NCBI RefSeq assembly: GCF_030547425.1
Contig: NZ_JAUORH010000001.1
Span: 124,001-188,000, forward strand
Reading direction: 5' to 3'
Length of the DNA: 64,000 nt
Source: Tenacibaculum sp. 1_MG-2023
Lineage (GTDB): Bacteria; Bacteroidota; Bacteroidia; Flavobacteriales; Flavobacteriaceae
Notes under the pieces: model-generated
The model's input: the letters and a program-made list of their open reading frames with translations, nothing else
What the model was told of the DNA's origin: nothing
Database searches by the model: none
Position numbers and translations under genes: made by a program
Shown: positions 42,743 to 51,718 of the stretch, piece after piece
How positions within the stretch are numbered: position 1 is the stretch's first letter
How the letters are laid out: every line of letters begins with the position of its first letter

Positions 42743-43821
42743 AAATCAAACCGTAATTGTACCCAAACAGGTTTTTTTTTCTCAGTATTTAAATTACTAA
42801 AAGAAATACCTAACAATCGAACTGAATTATTAAGTGTGTCTTGATACAGTAGCTCTTTTACAATAGGATAGAATTCTTTTTTTAACTGTAGGTAATGGTC
42901 GGTAGTCTTGCTGCGAGTTTGTTGTGTAAAATCGCTGTATTTGATTTTTAAGGTTACTGTTTTTCCTTTAGTATTCGATTTTTTCATGCGACGCTCTAAC
43001 TCATCAGCAATTTTATCAAGTCGCTCTAACATGAAAACCTCTGAAGATAGATTTTCTCTAAAAGTAGTTTCGGCAGCAATTGATTTTCGAATACGGTTAG
43101 GTTTTACTACTGAATTATGAATACCTCGAACAATATGGTAATAATGCATCCCAGACTTTCCAAATAATTTAGAAAGTTCTTCCTGTGATTTTTGTTTTAA
43201 ATCTAAACCTGTAAAGATGCCTAAGTTATGCATTTTAGCAGCAGTTACCTTACCTACACCATAAAATTTATTTACAGGAAGCTGTTCTAGAAACTCAAGA
43301 ACCTCTTCAGGATTAATGGTTTTTTGTCCATTGGGTTTATTAATGTCGGAAGCAACTTTTGCAATAAATTTATTAATAGATATACCTGCGGATGCTCGCA
43401 ATTCTAATTTGTCCCAAATACGTTGACGAATTTCTTGAGCAATCATGCTAGCCGACGGATTTCCTTTTTTGTTCTCAGTAACATCTAAATAAGCCTCATC
43501 CAATGATAAAGGTTCCACCAAATCGGTATAATCGTAAAAAATCTTTCTAATTTTAGATGAAATTTCTTTGTAACGATCAAATCTTGGAGGGACGAATATA
43601 ATATGCGGACATTTTTGCTTTGCCAAAACACCACTCATGGCAGAACGCACCCCAAATTTTCGAGCTTCGTAACTGGCAGCAGAAACTACACCTCGTATCT
43701 CTCTACCACCAACAGCAACTGGTTTTCCTCGCAATTCAGGATTATCTAATTGCTCAACAGATGCATAAAAAGCATCCATATCTACATGAATAATTTTACG
43801 AAAAGGAGGCTGTAATTCCAT
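42739..43821 (-). CDS. dinB: DNA polymerase IV
   Basis: Y-family translesion polymerase, 360 aa. Catalytic acidic residues are in HVDMDAFYASVEQ and SLDEAYLDVT, and the finger region includes AVGGREIRGVVSAASYEARK. It lacks a recognisable beta-clamp motif at the extreme C-terminus (ends VWVQLRFDF). An ATG at 43821 is preferred over the TTG one codon earlier. Placed 9 bp after an ACT-domain gene on the same strand; no SOS box was seen. Confidence 0.95.
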   Translation of the reverse strand: MELQPPFRKIIHVDMDAFYASVEQLDNPELRGKPVAVGGREIRGVVSAASYEARKFGVRSAMSGVLAKQKCPHIIFVPPRFDRYKEISSKIRKIFYDYTDLVEPLSLDEAYLDVTENKKGNPSASMIAQEIRQRIWDKLELRASAGISINKFIAKVASDINKPNGQKTINPEEVLEFLEQLPVNKFYGVGKVTAAKMHNLGIFTGLDLKQKSQEELSKLFGKSGMHYYHIVRGIHNSVVKPNRIRKSIAAETTFRENLSSEVFMLERLDKIADELERRMKKSNTKGKTVTLKIKYSDFTQQTRSKTTDHYLQLKKEFYPIVKELLYQDTLNNSVRLLGISFSNLNTEKKKPVWVQLRFDF

Positions 43822-43830
43822 CAATACAAT

Positions 43831-44229
43831 CTAAATAGATTTAGATAGGTTTGTTAAAACATTTATAGTTTTTGTTTCATCTTTCTTGTCAACAAAAATA
43901 TGATCATGATAAAAACCTGCAACAACATTACAGCTAATATCATGTTTAGCAAGTTCAGAAGAAAAAGCAGCTGTTAAACCAACTGCATCTAAAGCAGAGT
44001 GAATTTTTAAGGTAATCCAAGACGCTATAAAACTGTAAGCCAATTCTAAATTATCTGCAACCTTCTTTTCAAGAATTAAAGTGATTCCTTCTGCTTCTTT
44101 GAACTGACCAACTATATCTTCTTTATTAATGTTGTGTATATCTTTTACCGTAGTAAAAACATACTCTCCTTTATTTACAAAAGGCTTCATTTCTCTGATA
44201 AGTACGGATAAATTTTTTTCTCCAGTCAT
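43831..44229 (-). CDS. ACT domain-containing protein (COG3602-like)
   Basis: 132 aa. An N-terminal ACT-like domain (LSVLIREMKPFVNKGEYVFT) and a C-terminal half with HSALDAVGLTAAFSSELAKH and VVAGFYHDHIFV. This matches small stand-alone two-ACT proteins thought to sense amino acids or related ligands. No enzyme domain. Upstream of dinB on one strand. Confidence 0.8.
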   Translation of the reverse strand: MTGEKNLSVLIREMKPFVNKGEYVFTTVKDIHNINKEDIVGQFKEAEGITLILEKKVADNLELAYSFIASWITLKIHSALDAVGLTAAFSSELAKHDISCNVVAGFYHDHIFVDKKDETKTINVLTNLSKSI

Positions 44230-44261
44230 GGTGCTTATTTTAGATAAAAATACATTTTTTT

Positions 44262-44301
44262 AAACTAATAAAAGCCCTCATAAGAGAGCTTTCATTAGTT
44301 T
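44262..44301 (-). terminator. Hairpin after the trhO-trhP-ferredoxin operon
   Basis: A long imperfect stem: AAACTAAT and ATTAGTTT outside, AAAGC.CTC and GAG.GCTTT inside, two mismatches, loop ATAA. The inner part followed by TTTTATTAGTTT on the minus strand can terminate the operon. Confidence 0.5.
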
Positions 44302-44336
44302 TGATTTTTTCTAACAGGAAGTAGTTTTTGTTAAAA

Positions 44337-44567
44337 TTACACTTGTTTTACTTCAATAATTTTAACAGGACACGCCTTTTTTGCTTCATAAGAAGCTTCA
44401 AAAATACTATCATCGTGTGATTTTATGGTAAAGAAACCTTTCTTTTCTGTAGAATGTAATAAAACAGATTTTCCATCCTTTTTCGACATTTGAAATTGTG
44501 CTGGAGCTAACTCCACGCAATAATTACAACCAACACATTTGTTTCTTTGTAGCGTAATTACGACCAT
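44337..44567 (-). CDS. Small 4Fe-4S ferredoxin
   Basis: 76 aa with one cluster site: NKCVGCNYCVELAP (Cx2Cx2C) and a distant Cys-Pro in KKACPVKIIEV near the C-terminus, as in single-cluster ferredoxins. It starts on the last base of the trhP stop codon (TAATG), so the two are translationally coupled. It is a likely electron carrier for the neighbouring TrhP-like enzyme (inference). Confidence 0.9.
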   Translation of the reverse strand: MVVITLQRNKCVGCNYCVELAPAQFQMSKKDGKSVLLHSTEKKGFFTIKSHDDSIFEASYEAKKACPVKIIEVKQV

Positions 44568-45814
44568 TAGTTTTTAGCAAATTCGGTTTTTACAATTTTG
44601 TATAATTTATCTGATGGACGAATCCTGAAATCTAGTTTCATAGTAACTTCATCACCTTTAGTAGCAGTTTGTGCTTCTTTGTTATTTACAAACATGCTTT
44701 TTAATTCCGTTTCTTGAGCACCTGTTGTTGGTCCTGTAATTAAAATAGTATCACCAATTGCTAAATCGTAGGCTTCAATTTTAAACTCTCCAACTTCTGC
44801 TTTCGGAAAATAGTGGATTCCTTTTCCTAAGTATACTTTCTTTTGAGTAGCATGCGAACCAGGTTCTTTGCTCCACTCTCCTAATTTCTGACCTAAATAA
44901 TATCCATTCCAAAAACCACGATTGTATACTTCTTCAAGTTCTTGCATCCAGCTAATTACTTTCTCTTTGTTGTAAGTTCCATTGTATAAACTGTCAATGG
45001 CATCACGATAACATTTGATAACTTTAGCAACATATTCAGGAGCACGACCGCGTCCTTCAATCTTCAATACTTTAATTCCAGCATTCGCAACTTGATCTAA
45101 AAAATCGATGGTACATAAATCTTTAGGAGACATGATGTACTCATTGTCTAATTCCATTTCAAAACCAGATTCTTGATCAATGACCGTGTATTTTTTACGA
45201 CAATTTTGTTTGCAAGCACCTCTATTTGCAGAAGAGTTATGCGAGTGTAAACTCATATAACATTTCCCAGAAACAGCCATACAAAGTGCTCCGTGACCAA
45301 AAATTTCAATTTCTAACAAACGACCAGAAGGGCCTTTGATTTCTTCTTTTTCAATCTGCTCAGTAATCTTTTTTACTTGACGTAAGCTTAATTCCCTACT
45401 CAATACCACAGTATCAGCAAACATGGCATAAAACTTAACCGTTTCTATATTGGTAATGTTAATTTGAGTAGAAATGTGAACCTCCATACCTTCAGCCCTA
45501 GCCATGGCAATTACAGCTTGATCCATTGCAATCACAGCAGTAATATTAGCTTCTTTAGCTCTTTTGATTAAGGTTTTTACAATCGATAAATCATGGTCGT
45601 ATACAATAGTATTTAATGTTAGATACGTACGAACATTTTTCTCAGTACATCTACGAGAAATCTCTTCTAAATCATCTAAGGTAAAATTGATAGATGCTCG
45701 AGCACGCATATTTAATTGCTCTACACCAAAGTATATAGAATCACATCCGTTGTCTAAAGCTGCTTGTAATGATTCAAAATTACCAGCAGGAGCCATTAAC
45801 TCAATCTTTTGCAT
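44567..45814 (-). CDS. trhP: Peptidase U32 family protein, TrhP-like
   Basis: 415 aa. The U32 fold shows ELMAPAGNFESLQAALDNG at the start, then IEIFGHGALCMAVSGKCYMS with Cys, GACKQNCRKKY, and a C-terminal small beta domain. The four Cys around CMAVSGKCYM/ACKQNC are the iron-sulfur ligands expected in the family. TrhP makes 5-hydroxyuridine at tRNA position 34 from prephenate; the pairing with TrhO next door supports this over the RNA 23S (RlhA) or ubiquinone (UbiU/V) branches. Start and stop overlap both neighbours by one base. Confidence 0.85.
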   Translation of the reverse strand: MQKIELMAPAGNFESLQAALDNGCDSIYFGVEQLNMRARASINFTLDDLEEISRRCTEKNVRTYLTLNTIVYDHDLSIVKTLIKRAKEANITAVIAMDQAVIAMARAEGMEVHISTQINITNIETVKFYAMFADTVVLSRELSLRQVKKITEQIEKEEIKGPSGRLLEIEIFGHGALCMAVSGKCYMSLHSHNSSANRGACKQNCRKKYTVIDQESGFEMELDNEYIMSPKDLCTIDFLDQVANAGIKVLKIEGRGRAPEYVAKVIKCYRDAIDSLYNGTYNKEKVISWMQELEEVYNRGFWNGYYLGQKLGEWSKEPGSHATQKKVYLGKGIHYFPKAEVGEFKIEAYDLAIGDTILITGPTTGAQETELKSMFVNNKEAQTATKGDEVTMKLDFRIRPSDKLYKIVKTEFAKN

Positions 45815-46845
45815 TACTTTTTAAATTTTAAAGCTTCTGAACGTCCTTTTTTAAATATTTTATTGCTTGCGTGCTTTCCTTTACGCAATTCTTTTTGTTC
45901 TTCGAATGGTAAATGAATGATTTCTTGACATTCAGGAGAACAAGTGTTTTCCATCTTTTCAGCACAGTCATCACATTGAATGAATAATAAGTGACACCCT
46001 TCGTTAGCACAGTTGGTATGTGTGTCACAAGAGTTTCCGCATTGATGACAATTGGCAATTACATCATCAGATATTTTTTCAGCTCTTCGGTGATCAAACA
46101 CGAAGTTCTTGCCTAAAAACTTGTTTTCTAAACCTTCTTCGTTTACCTGGCGTGTATATTCAATGATCCCTCCTTCTAACTGAAAAACATTTTTAAAACC
46201 TTTGTGTTTGTAGTAGGCAGAAGCTTTTTCACATCGAATCCCACCTGTACAATACATCAATAAGTTTTTATCTTCTTTATGGTTTTTTAAATCTTCTTCA
46301 ATAATATCTAAAGAATCTCTAAACGTATCAACATCTGGAGTAACAGCTCCATCGAAATGACCTATTTCACTTTCATAGTGGTTTCGCATGTCTACACAAA
46401 CCGTATCAGGATTGGCTAACATCTCATTAAACTCTTTAGCGTTTAAATGAACACCTTTATTAGTTACGTCAAAAGTATTGTCATTTAATCCGTCAGCAAC
46501 AATTTTGTTACGAACTTTTACTTTTAGTTTTAAAAAAGATTTATTATCATGTTCAATAGCTACGTTTAAACGAATTCCATTTAAAAAAGAGATACTATCT
46601 AATTGATCTTTTAAGGCTAAAAAGTTTTCGGAAGGAACAGATATTTGAGCATTGATTCCTTCAGAAGAAACATAGGTTCTTCCTAAAACGTCTAGTTCAT
46701 TCCACTCTAGGAATAATTTATTTCTAAATAAAGTTGGGTTTTCTATCTTATGATATTGATAGAATGAGATTGTAATGCGGTCTTTTCCCGCTTCATCTAT
46801 TAATTTAGCGCGTTCTTCAGCGCTTAACTTGTTGTACAGTTGCAT
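45814..46845 (-). CDS. trhO: tRNA U34 hydroxylase TrhO (rhodanese family, YceA)
   Basis: Oxygen-dependent tRNA uridine(34) hydroxylase. 343 aa; an acylphosphatase-like N-terminal domain (GRTYVSSEGINAQISVP), a rhodanese domain with the active Cys loop CTGGIRCEKASAY, and a C-terminal Cys-rich zinc-like segment (CHQCGNSCDTHTNC...CDDC). ATG 46845 is chosen: an upstream TTG at 46902 overlaps a -7 element. First gene of the trhO-trhP-ferredoxin operon. Confidence 0.93.
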   Translation of the reverse strand: MQLYNKLSAEERAKLIDEAGKDRITISFYQYHKIENPTLFRNKLFLEWNELDVLGRTYVSSEGINAQISVPSENFLALKDQLDSISFLNGIRLNVAIEHDNKSFLKLKVKVRNKIVADGLNDNTFDVTNKGVHLNAKEFNEMLANPDTVCVDMRNHYESEIGHFDGAVTPDVDTFRDSLDIIEEDLKNHKEDKNLLMYCTGGIRCEKASAYYKHKGFKNVFQLEGGIIEYTRQVNEEGLENKFLGKNFVFDHRRAEKISDDVIANCHQCGNSCDTHTNCANEGCHLLFIQCDDCAEKMENTCSPECQEIIHLPFEEQKELRKGKHASNKIFKKGRSEALKFKK

Positions 46846-46899
46846 GCTATACTTTTTTAAGTTAAACAAATATGTTGTGATTTCAACAAAAAATCGATG

Positions 46900-46907
46900 C
46901 AAATGTA
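46900..46907 (-). promoter_or_regulatory. -7 element TACATTTG for the trhO operon
   Basis: Perfect TAnnTTTG followed by C; leader to the chosen ATG about 50 nt. Confidence 0.55.
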
Positions 46908-47068
46908 CTGATTTTTTGAGTTTTACTGTTTAAAACAATACTTTTTAGTTGAAAACGATATATTTTAAACTTTAACGTATTTTTTCATAGAAAATAAATA
47001 CAACTAATTCGTTTTTTTTAAACCTTTGTAACTCGTTAATAATAATTTTATACTCAAATAGTAAAAAG

Positions 47069-48076
47069 ATGAGAGTAGCAGTAGTAGGCGCTACCGGTAT
47101 GGTAGGTAATGTAATGTTACAAGTATTAGCAGAACGTAATTTTCCGATAACAGAATTAATTCCTGTTGCATCGGAACGTTCGGTAGGTAATCAAATTGAA
47201 TTTCAAGGAACAAATTATACAGTAGTAGGTTTAGAAACTGCAGTAGCTATGCAACCAGATATTGCATTGTTTTCAGCTGGAGGAGATACTTCTTTAGAAT
47301 GGGCTCCTAAGTTTGCAGCAGTTGGTACAACCGTAATAGATAACTCGTCAGCATGGAGAATGGATCCAACAAAAAAACTAGTGGTTCCAGAAATTAATGG
47401 AGATGTGTTAACTAGCGAAGATAAAATTATCGCAAACCCAAACTGCTCTACAATTCAATTAGTAATGGCTTTAGCGCCTTTACATAAGGAATATAAAATG
47501 AAACGAGTGGTAATTTCAACGTATCAGTCAGTTTCAGGAACAGGTGTAAAAGCAGTTCAACAATTAGATAATGAAGAAGCAGGAATTGGAGGAGAAATGG
47601 CGTACCCACATCCAATAGGAAGAAATGCATTACCTCATTGTGATGTGTTTTTAGAGAATGGATACACCAAAGAAGAAATGAAGTTAGTAAAAGAGCCTAA
47701 AAAGATTTTACGAGACGATTCTTTTTCAGTAACGGCTACGGCAGTTAGAATACCTACAGCTGGAGGGCATTCTGAAGCAGTTAATGTACAGTTTGAGAAT
47801 GATTTTGAATTGGAAAAGGTTCGTGAACTGTTGGGTAAAACTGATGGAATTGTTGTACAAGACGATGTGCAAAATAATGTATACCCAATGCCAATTTTAG
47901 CAAATAATAAAGATGAGGTTTTTGTAGGTAGAATTAGAAGAGATGAATCTCAACCAAATACTTTAAATATGTGGATTGTTGCTGATAACTTACGTAAAGG
48001 AGCGGCGACAAACACTGTTCAAATAGCAGAATATTTAGTGGCTAACAATTTGGTTAAACCATCGGTTACTGCATAA
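47069..48076 (+). CDS. asd: Aspartate-semialdehyde dehydrogenase
   Basis: Reduces aspartyl phosphate to the semialdehyde for Lys, DAP, Met and Thr synthesis. 335 aa with an NADP fold (VAVVGATGMVGNVMLQVL), the active Cys in NPNCSTIQLV, and a catalytic His in TAGGHSEAVNV. Monocistronic, with a terminator right after. In the 223-bp upstream gap a near -7 element AACCTTTG is the best promoter candidate. Confidence 0.97.
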   Translation: MRVAVVGATGMVGNVMLQVLAERNFPITELIPVASERSVGNQIEFQGTNYTVVGLETAVAMQPDIALFSAGGDTSLEWAPKFAAVGTTVIDNSSAWRMDPTKKLVVPEINGDVLTSEDKIIANPNCSTIQLVMALAPLHKEYKMKRVVISTYQSVSGTGVKAVQQLDNEEAGIGGEMAYPHPIGRNALPHCDVFLENGYTKEEMKLVKEPKKILRDDSFSVTATAVRIPTAGGHSEAVNVQFENDFELEKVRELLGKTDGIVVQDDVQNNVYPMPILANNKDEVFVGRIRRDESQPNTLNMWIVADNLRKGAATNTVQIAEYLVANNLVKPSVTA

Positions 48077-48098
48077 AATAAATTATAATAATACTTTT

Positions 48099-48136
48099 AA
48101 AATCCTGTACTTATAAGTGCAGGATTTTTATTTTTG
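48099..48136 (+). terminator. asd terminator merged with the next gene's -7 element
   Basis: AAAATCCTGTACT pairs with AGTGCAGGATTTT (one G-U) and is followed by TTTTTA. The T tract runs straight into TATTTTTG (48129-48136), a perfect -7 element 4 nt before the HD gene ATG. Confidence 0.75.
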
Positions 48137-48140
48137 GATT

Positions 48141-48794
48141 ATGAATAAAGAACAGATAATACAAAACACCATTGAGTTTGTAAAAGAAACCTTACAAGGA
48201 GCAGAAGGAGGGCATGATTTTTTTCATATTGAAAGAGTCTACAAAAATGCTTTACTCATAGCAAAAGATGAAAATGTTGATGAATTTGTGATTTCATTAG
48301 GTGCATTACTCCATGATATTGCAGATAGTAAATTTCACAACGGCGATGAAACCAAAGGGCCTCAAAAAGCTAGATTTTTTCTTGAAAATCAACAAGTTTC
48401 TGAAGAGGATATTATTCATATTGAAAATATCATTACTAATATTTCTTTCAAAGGAGGGAATTTTAAACAAAACTTTAAATCTCTTGAGCTAGACGTAATT
48501 CAAGACGCTGATCGTTTGGATGCTATTGGAGCCATCGGAATTGCTCGTTGCTTTAACTACGGAGGATTTAAAAATAGAGAATTATACAATCCAGAGGTTC
48601 CTCCAAATTTAAAGATGACCAAAGAGGAATATAAAAAGTCTACAGCGCCAACAATTAATCACTTTTACGAAAAACTACTGCTGTTAAAAGACAAAATGAA
48701 TACTACAGCAGGAAAAGCAATAGCAAAGGAAAGACATACCTACATGGAAACGTTTTTAAATCAATTTTATAATGAATGGAATGGAATTATTTAG
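48141..48794 (+). CDS. HD-domain phosphohydrolase
   Basis: 217 aa metal-dependent phosphohydrolase. The HD ligands are in GGHDFFHIERVY, GALLHDIADSKF and DVIQDADRLDAIGAIGIARCF. It resembles the YedJ/uncharacterised HD group; the substrate is unknown. An upstream TTG at 48117 lies within the asd terminator hairpin, so the ATG at 48141 is preferred. TATTTTTG ends 4 nt before it, predicting a leaderless mRNA. Confidence 0.88.
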   Translation: MNKEQIIQNTIEFVKETLQGAEGGHDFFHIERVYKNALLIAKDENVDEFVISLGALLHDIADSKFHNGDETKGPQKARFFLENQQVSEEDIIHIENIITNISFKGGNFKQNFKSLELDVIQDADRLDAIGAIGIARCFNYGGFKNRELYNPEVPPNLKMTKEEYKKSTAPTINHFYEKLLLLKDKMNTTAGKAIAKERHTYMETFLNQFYNEWNGII

Positions 48795-48853
48795 CTTTTA
48801 TTGTGTTAATAATATAAATTTTGTATTGCTTTAATAAAAAGTTTACGTTAAAA

Positions 48854-48884
48854 TTTGGATGTTATTGAATTTGGTATATATTTG
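48854..48884 (+). promoter_or_regulatory. Full Bacteroidota promoter for the sRNA candidate
   Basis: TTTG (48854-48857), a 19-bp spacer, then TATATTTG (48877-48884). Both boxes and the spacing match the phylum consensus; the best promoter in the window. Start expected near 48889-48891. Confidence 0.8.
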
Positions 48885-48890
48885 TCTCAG

Positions 48891-48970
48891 TTAATAACCC
48901 CCAATTTATTAATGTAATCCCCTTATTGTAAAAATAGCATCTAAATAGAATTTTAGATGCTATTTTTTTT
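48891..48970 (+). ncRNA. Candidate small RNA, about 80 nt
   Basis: Lies between the HD gene and a convergent crotonase with no reading frame. It begins after an ideal promoter, carries CCCCCAATTTATTAATGTAA then TCCCCTT (48898-48924), and ends in a 15-bp hairpin (48931-48945 pairing with 48952-48966) with T8. The C-rich single-stranded part could pair with G-rich or leader sequences. I cannot place it in a known family; the Flavo-1 RNA family should be compared. Confidence 0.65.
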
Positions 48971-48992
48971 ATACAGATTATTTTTGTGAAAA

Positions 48993-49775
48993 TTACTTTC
49001 CTGGGAATTCAGGCTTGCGTTTTTCTAAAAAAGCAGTAGTTCCTTCTTTAAAATCTTCTGTTCCAAAACAATTTCCAAACTCTGTGATTTCGCTTTCAAA
49101 ACCATTTATACCATCTTTAAAATTATCGTTTACAGATTTGATTGCAGCGCTAATAGCTATGGAAGAATTACGCATAATTTTTGAAGCTATCTTTTGAGCT
49201 AAAGGTAGTAGTTCTTCTTGTGAGGTAACATGGTTTACTAATCCAGCTTCTTTGGCTTCTTCAGCAGAAATCATACCCGCTGTCATAATTAACTCCATAG
49301 CTTTACCTTTGCCAACTAATTGAGGTAAACGTTGCGTACCGCCATATCCAGGAATGACTCCTAAAGAAACCTCAGGTAAGCCCATTTTAGCATTGTCTGA
49401 GGCTAATCTAAAGTGACAAGCCATCGCCAACTCTAATCCGCCACCTAAAGCAAAACCATTTACAGCAGCAATCACTGGAGTAGATAGGTTTTCAACGAAA
49501 TCAAATAAGATTTCCTGTCCTTTTCTTGCTAACATTCCTCCTTCTTCAACAGAGAAATGTGCAAATTCAGAGATGTCTGCCCCAGCAACAAATGCTTTTT
49601 CTCCACTACCTGTTATGATAATTACTTTGACAGCAGTGTCTTTTTCTAAAATTTTAAAAGCATCGTGTAGCTCTTCGATAGTAGCTTTGTTTAAAGCGTT
49701 TAATTTTTTTGGTCGGTTAATTGTAATAGTTGCCAATGCGTTAGCTTGTTCAACTAAAATATTTTCAAAATTCAT
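48993..49775 (-). CDS. Enoyl-CoA hydratase (crotonase)
   Basis: 260 aa crotonase with both catalytic Glu: GFALGGGLELAMACHFRLAS and MGLPEVSLGVIPGYGGTQRL. The oxyanion segment is EKAFVAGADISEF. It probably hydrates short enoyl-CoA in beta-oxidation or amino acid breakdown. Last gene of holB-lipoprotein-kinase-crotonase; 7 bp after the kinase. Convergent with the sRNA candidate. Confidence 0.9.
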   Translation of the reverse strand: MNFENILVEQANALATITINRPKKLNALNKATIEELHDAFKILEKDTAVKVIIITGSGEKAFVAGADISEFAHFSVEEGGMLARKGQEILFDFVENLSTPVIAAVNGFALGGGLELAMACHFRLASDNAKMGLPEVSLGVIPGYGGTQRLPQLVGKGKAMELIMTAGMISAEEAKEAGLVNHVTSQEELLPLAQKIASKIMRNSSIAISAAIKSVNDNFKDGINGFESEITEFGNCFGTEDFKEGTTAFLEKRKPEFPGK

Positions 49776-49782
49776 ACTATGT

Positions 49783-51243
49783 TTATGTTTTAGGTAATAT
49801 TACAGTAAAAACAGTTCCAACTCCTTTGGTTGAAGTAAAGGATATTGTACCATCATATGCTTCAATTATATTTTTTATAATGGATAAACCTAAGCCCATT
49901 CCACTTGTTTTAGTAGTAAACTTGGGTTCGAAAATTAACTCTTTATTTTCATCACTAATACCTTTTCCGTTGTCGGAAACTGTAATTTTAACGCTGTTCC
50001 CTTCTGAAGCTACTTTAACTTCTATTTTAGGGTTTTTATCGGTGTCTTTTATTGCTTGAATTGAGTTTTTAACTAAGTTGGTAACAATTCGTATCAATTG
50101 AGTTTTATCTAAACTAGCATATAATTTTTGTTCTTGAGGAAAGTAATGTATGTAGTCTTCAGTAAAAATATCTAAAGAGTGTTTAACTATATCAACAACA
50201 TTCAGTTTTTCACGGCGTTGTGTTGGCATTTTAGCAAAATCAGAAAAAGCTGATGCAATAGAGCTCATTACATCAATTTGTTGAATAAGGGTTTCGCTGT
50301 ATTCAGACATTTTTTCTTTGATGTTAGGGTCTTCTGGGTTGAATTTTCTATCAAAACTTTGTACGGATAAACGCATAGGTGTTAACGGATTTTTAATCTC
50401 GTGGGCTACTTGCTTAGCCATTTCTCTCCAGGCTTGCTCACGCTCACTTTGAGCTAATTTTACAGCACTTTCCTCTAGTTGATCAATCATATTGTTGTAT
50501 GCAGCAACAAGAGAGTTGATTTCTGAACTTGCAGAGTTTAATATAATTTTTTCGTTACGCTTATTTAAACGGGTCTCGTTTATTTTTTGCGAGATAGTTT
50601 GAATGGATCTAGTAATATAAGTTGATAAAAAGTAAGCTAAAACAATGGCAATAATGAGCATTAGCAAATAAACTAATGATAGACGAGAAATGAACTCTCG
50701 TAGTTCATGTTTTTGCTCTTCATTATCTTGTGCAATTTGTAATTCTAAAATTCCAATCCTTTTAAAACGAGGGTCGTTTAAGTAAGTGTATGAAGATTGG
50801 TAAGTGATACCTTTTTCAGTTCTACTTTTTAAAATTTTATGATTTGAGTTGTTGGCTAAATCTTTAACAGTTTCATTAGGAAGATCTTGTCCTTCTTTTT
50901 TATCAAAATTATAAGGAATGGAAGATTTTAGCAACTTTCCATCCATATCATACATAGAAATTGTAAGTTTATGAACGTATGCTATATCGTAAATTCTATC
51001 TTGAAAAATTTTAGCTAAATTCTCAGTAGTTACTGGATATGTGGTTCTGCGTTTGAGTTCTATTTCAATGTCTTGTTTTGTAGAAAACTCTTTACGTTCA
51101 AAACGTGCAGTATTATAATCTTTTGTTTGCTCATCGTATTGGTATATGGTAACCATTACAATTAAAATTGATGCCAATAGCACTAAAAGTATCATTGACA
51201 AGAAGATTCTAATTCGAAGTGATATGTTATTGAAAATACGCAA
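49783..51243 (-). CDS. HAMP sensor histidine kinase (NtrY-like)
   Basis: 486 aa. TM1 at about 10-31, a periplasmic domain of about 155 residues, TM2 at about 190-211, HAMP, HisKA with phospho-His in VAHEIKNPLTPMRLSV, and an HATPase with NLVKNSIQAI and FTTKTSGMGLGLSI. The LTPMRLS form is typical of NtrY-like kinases. No response regulator gene is adjacent. The start is TTG; no ATG exists before TM1. Only 2 bp from the upstream lipoprotein gene. Confidence 0.9.
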   Translation of the reverse strand: MRIFNNISLRIRIFLSMILLVLLASILIVMVTIYQYDEQTKDYNTARFERKEFSTKQDIEIELKRRTTYPVTTENLAKIFQDRIYDIAYVHKLTISMYDMDGKLLKSSIPYNFDKKEGQDLPNETVKDLANNSNHKILKSRTEKGITYQSSYTYLNDPRFKRIGILELQIAQDNEEQKHELREFISRLSLVYLLMLIIAIVLAYFLSTYITRSIQTISQKINETRLNKRNEKIILNSASSEINSLVAAYNNMIDQLEESAVKLAQSEREQAWREMAKQVAHEIKNPLTPMRLSVQSFDRKFNPEDPNIKEKMSEYSETLIQQIDVMSSIASAFSDFAKMPTQRREKLNVVDIVKHSLDIFTEDYIHYFPQEQKLYASLDKTQLIRIVTNLVKNSIQAIKDTDKNPKIEVKVASEGNSVKITVSDNGKGISDENKELIFEPKFTTKTSGMGLGLSIIKNIIEAYDGTISFTSTKGVGTVFTVILPKT

Positions 51244-51245
51244 TT

Positions 51246-51716
51246 TTATAACTCAATTTTTTTAGTTTTCATAAGCAAAGTATCATCCGCCTCTCCATCA
51301 TCATCCCAGTCGTAAGTAGAGGTAGCACTAAAGCCATTATTGGTTTGTGTAATTTTATGCCAAGCCTGTACTTGCTTCCCTAAATACTGATAATCAACAA
51401 ACAAGCTATCTCCGCTAGTTTTCCACTTCCCGCCAGTTTCACCAATTTTTTTTCCATCAGCTTGCACAAACCATGCAGTGAAAGTACCATCATTTTTGTA
51501 GGTGGATTGAGCTTTTCCAGAACTAGGCTTGCTAAAATCATCCTCAAAAACAGATGTATTGTCGGTTTCGTTGGCAGTTAAATATTCAATTTTTAAATAT
51601 GTTGTTTCCCAACTACCAACCAAATACTCTTGTAATAATGGTTCTTTTTTTTCTTGTTTACAAGCAACAAAAAGTATTCCGAAAATCAGTGCGGTAACTG
51701 TATGTTTTGTTTTCAT
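51246..51716 (-). CDS. Lipocalin-like small lipoprotein
   Basis: 156 aa with lipobox LFVAC (Cys19) and a beta-barrel-like body opening with YLVGSWETTYLKIEYL and a later GKWKTSGDSLFVDYQY. The layout (GxW near the start, about eight strands) suggests a lipocalin-like fold; no ligand is known. Wedged 2 bp from both neighbours between holB and a histidine kinase. Confidence 0.65.
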   Translation of the reverse strand: MKTKHTVTALIFGILFVACKQEKKEPLLQEYLVGSWETTYLKIEYLTANETDNTSVFEDDFSKPSSGKAQSTYKNDGTFTAWFVQADGKKIGETGGKWKTSGDSLFVDYQYLGKQVQAWHKITQTNNGFSATSTYDWDDDGEADDTLLMKTKKIEL

Positions 51717-51718
51717 AA

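Noticed and set aside
46846..46902. TTG start extending TrhO by 19 residues
   Set aside because: It overlaps a perfect -7 element and the added residues do not resemble the family's N-terminus.
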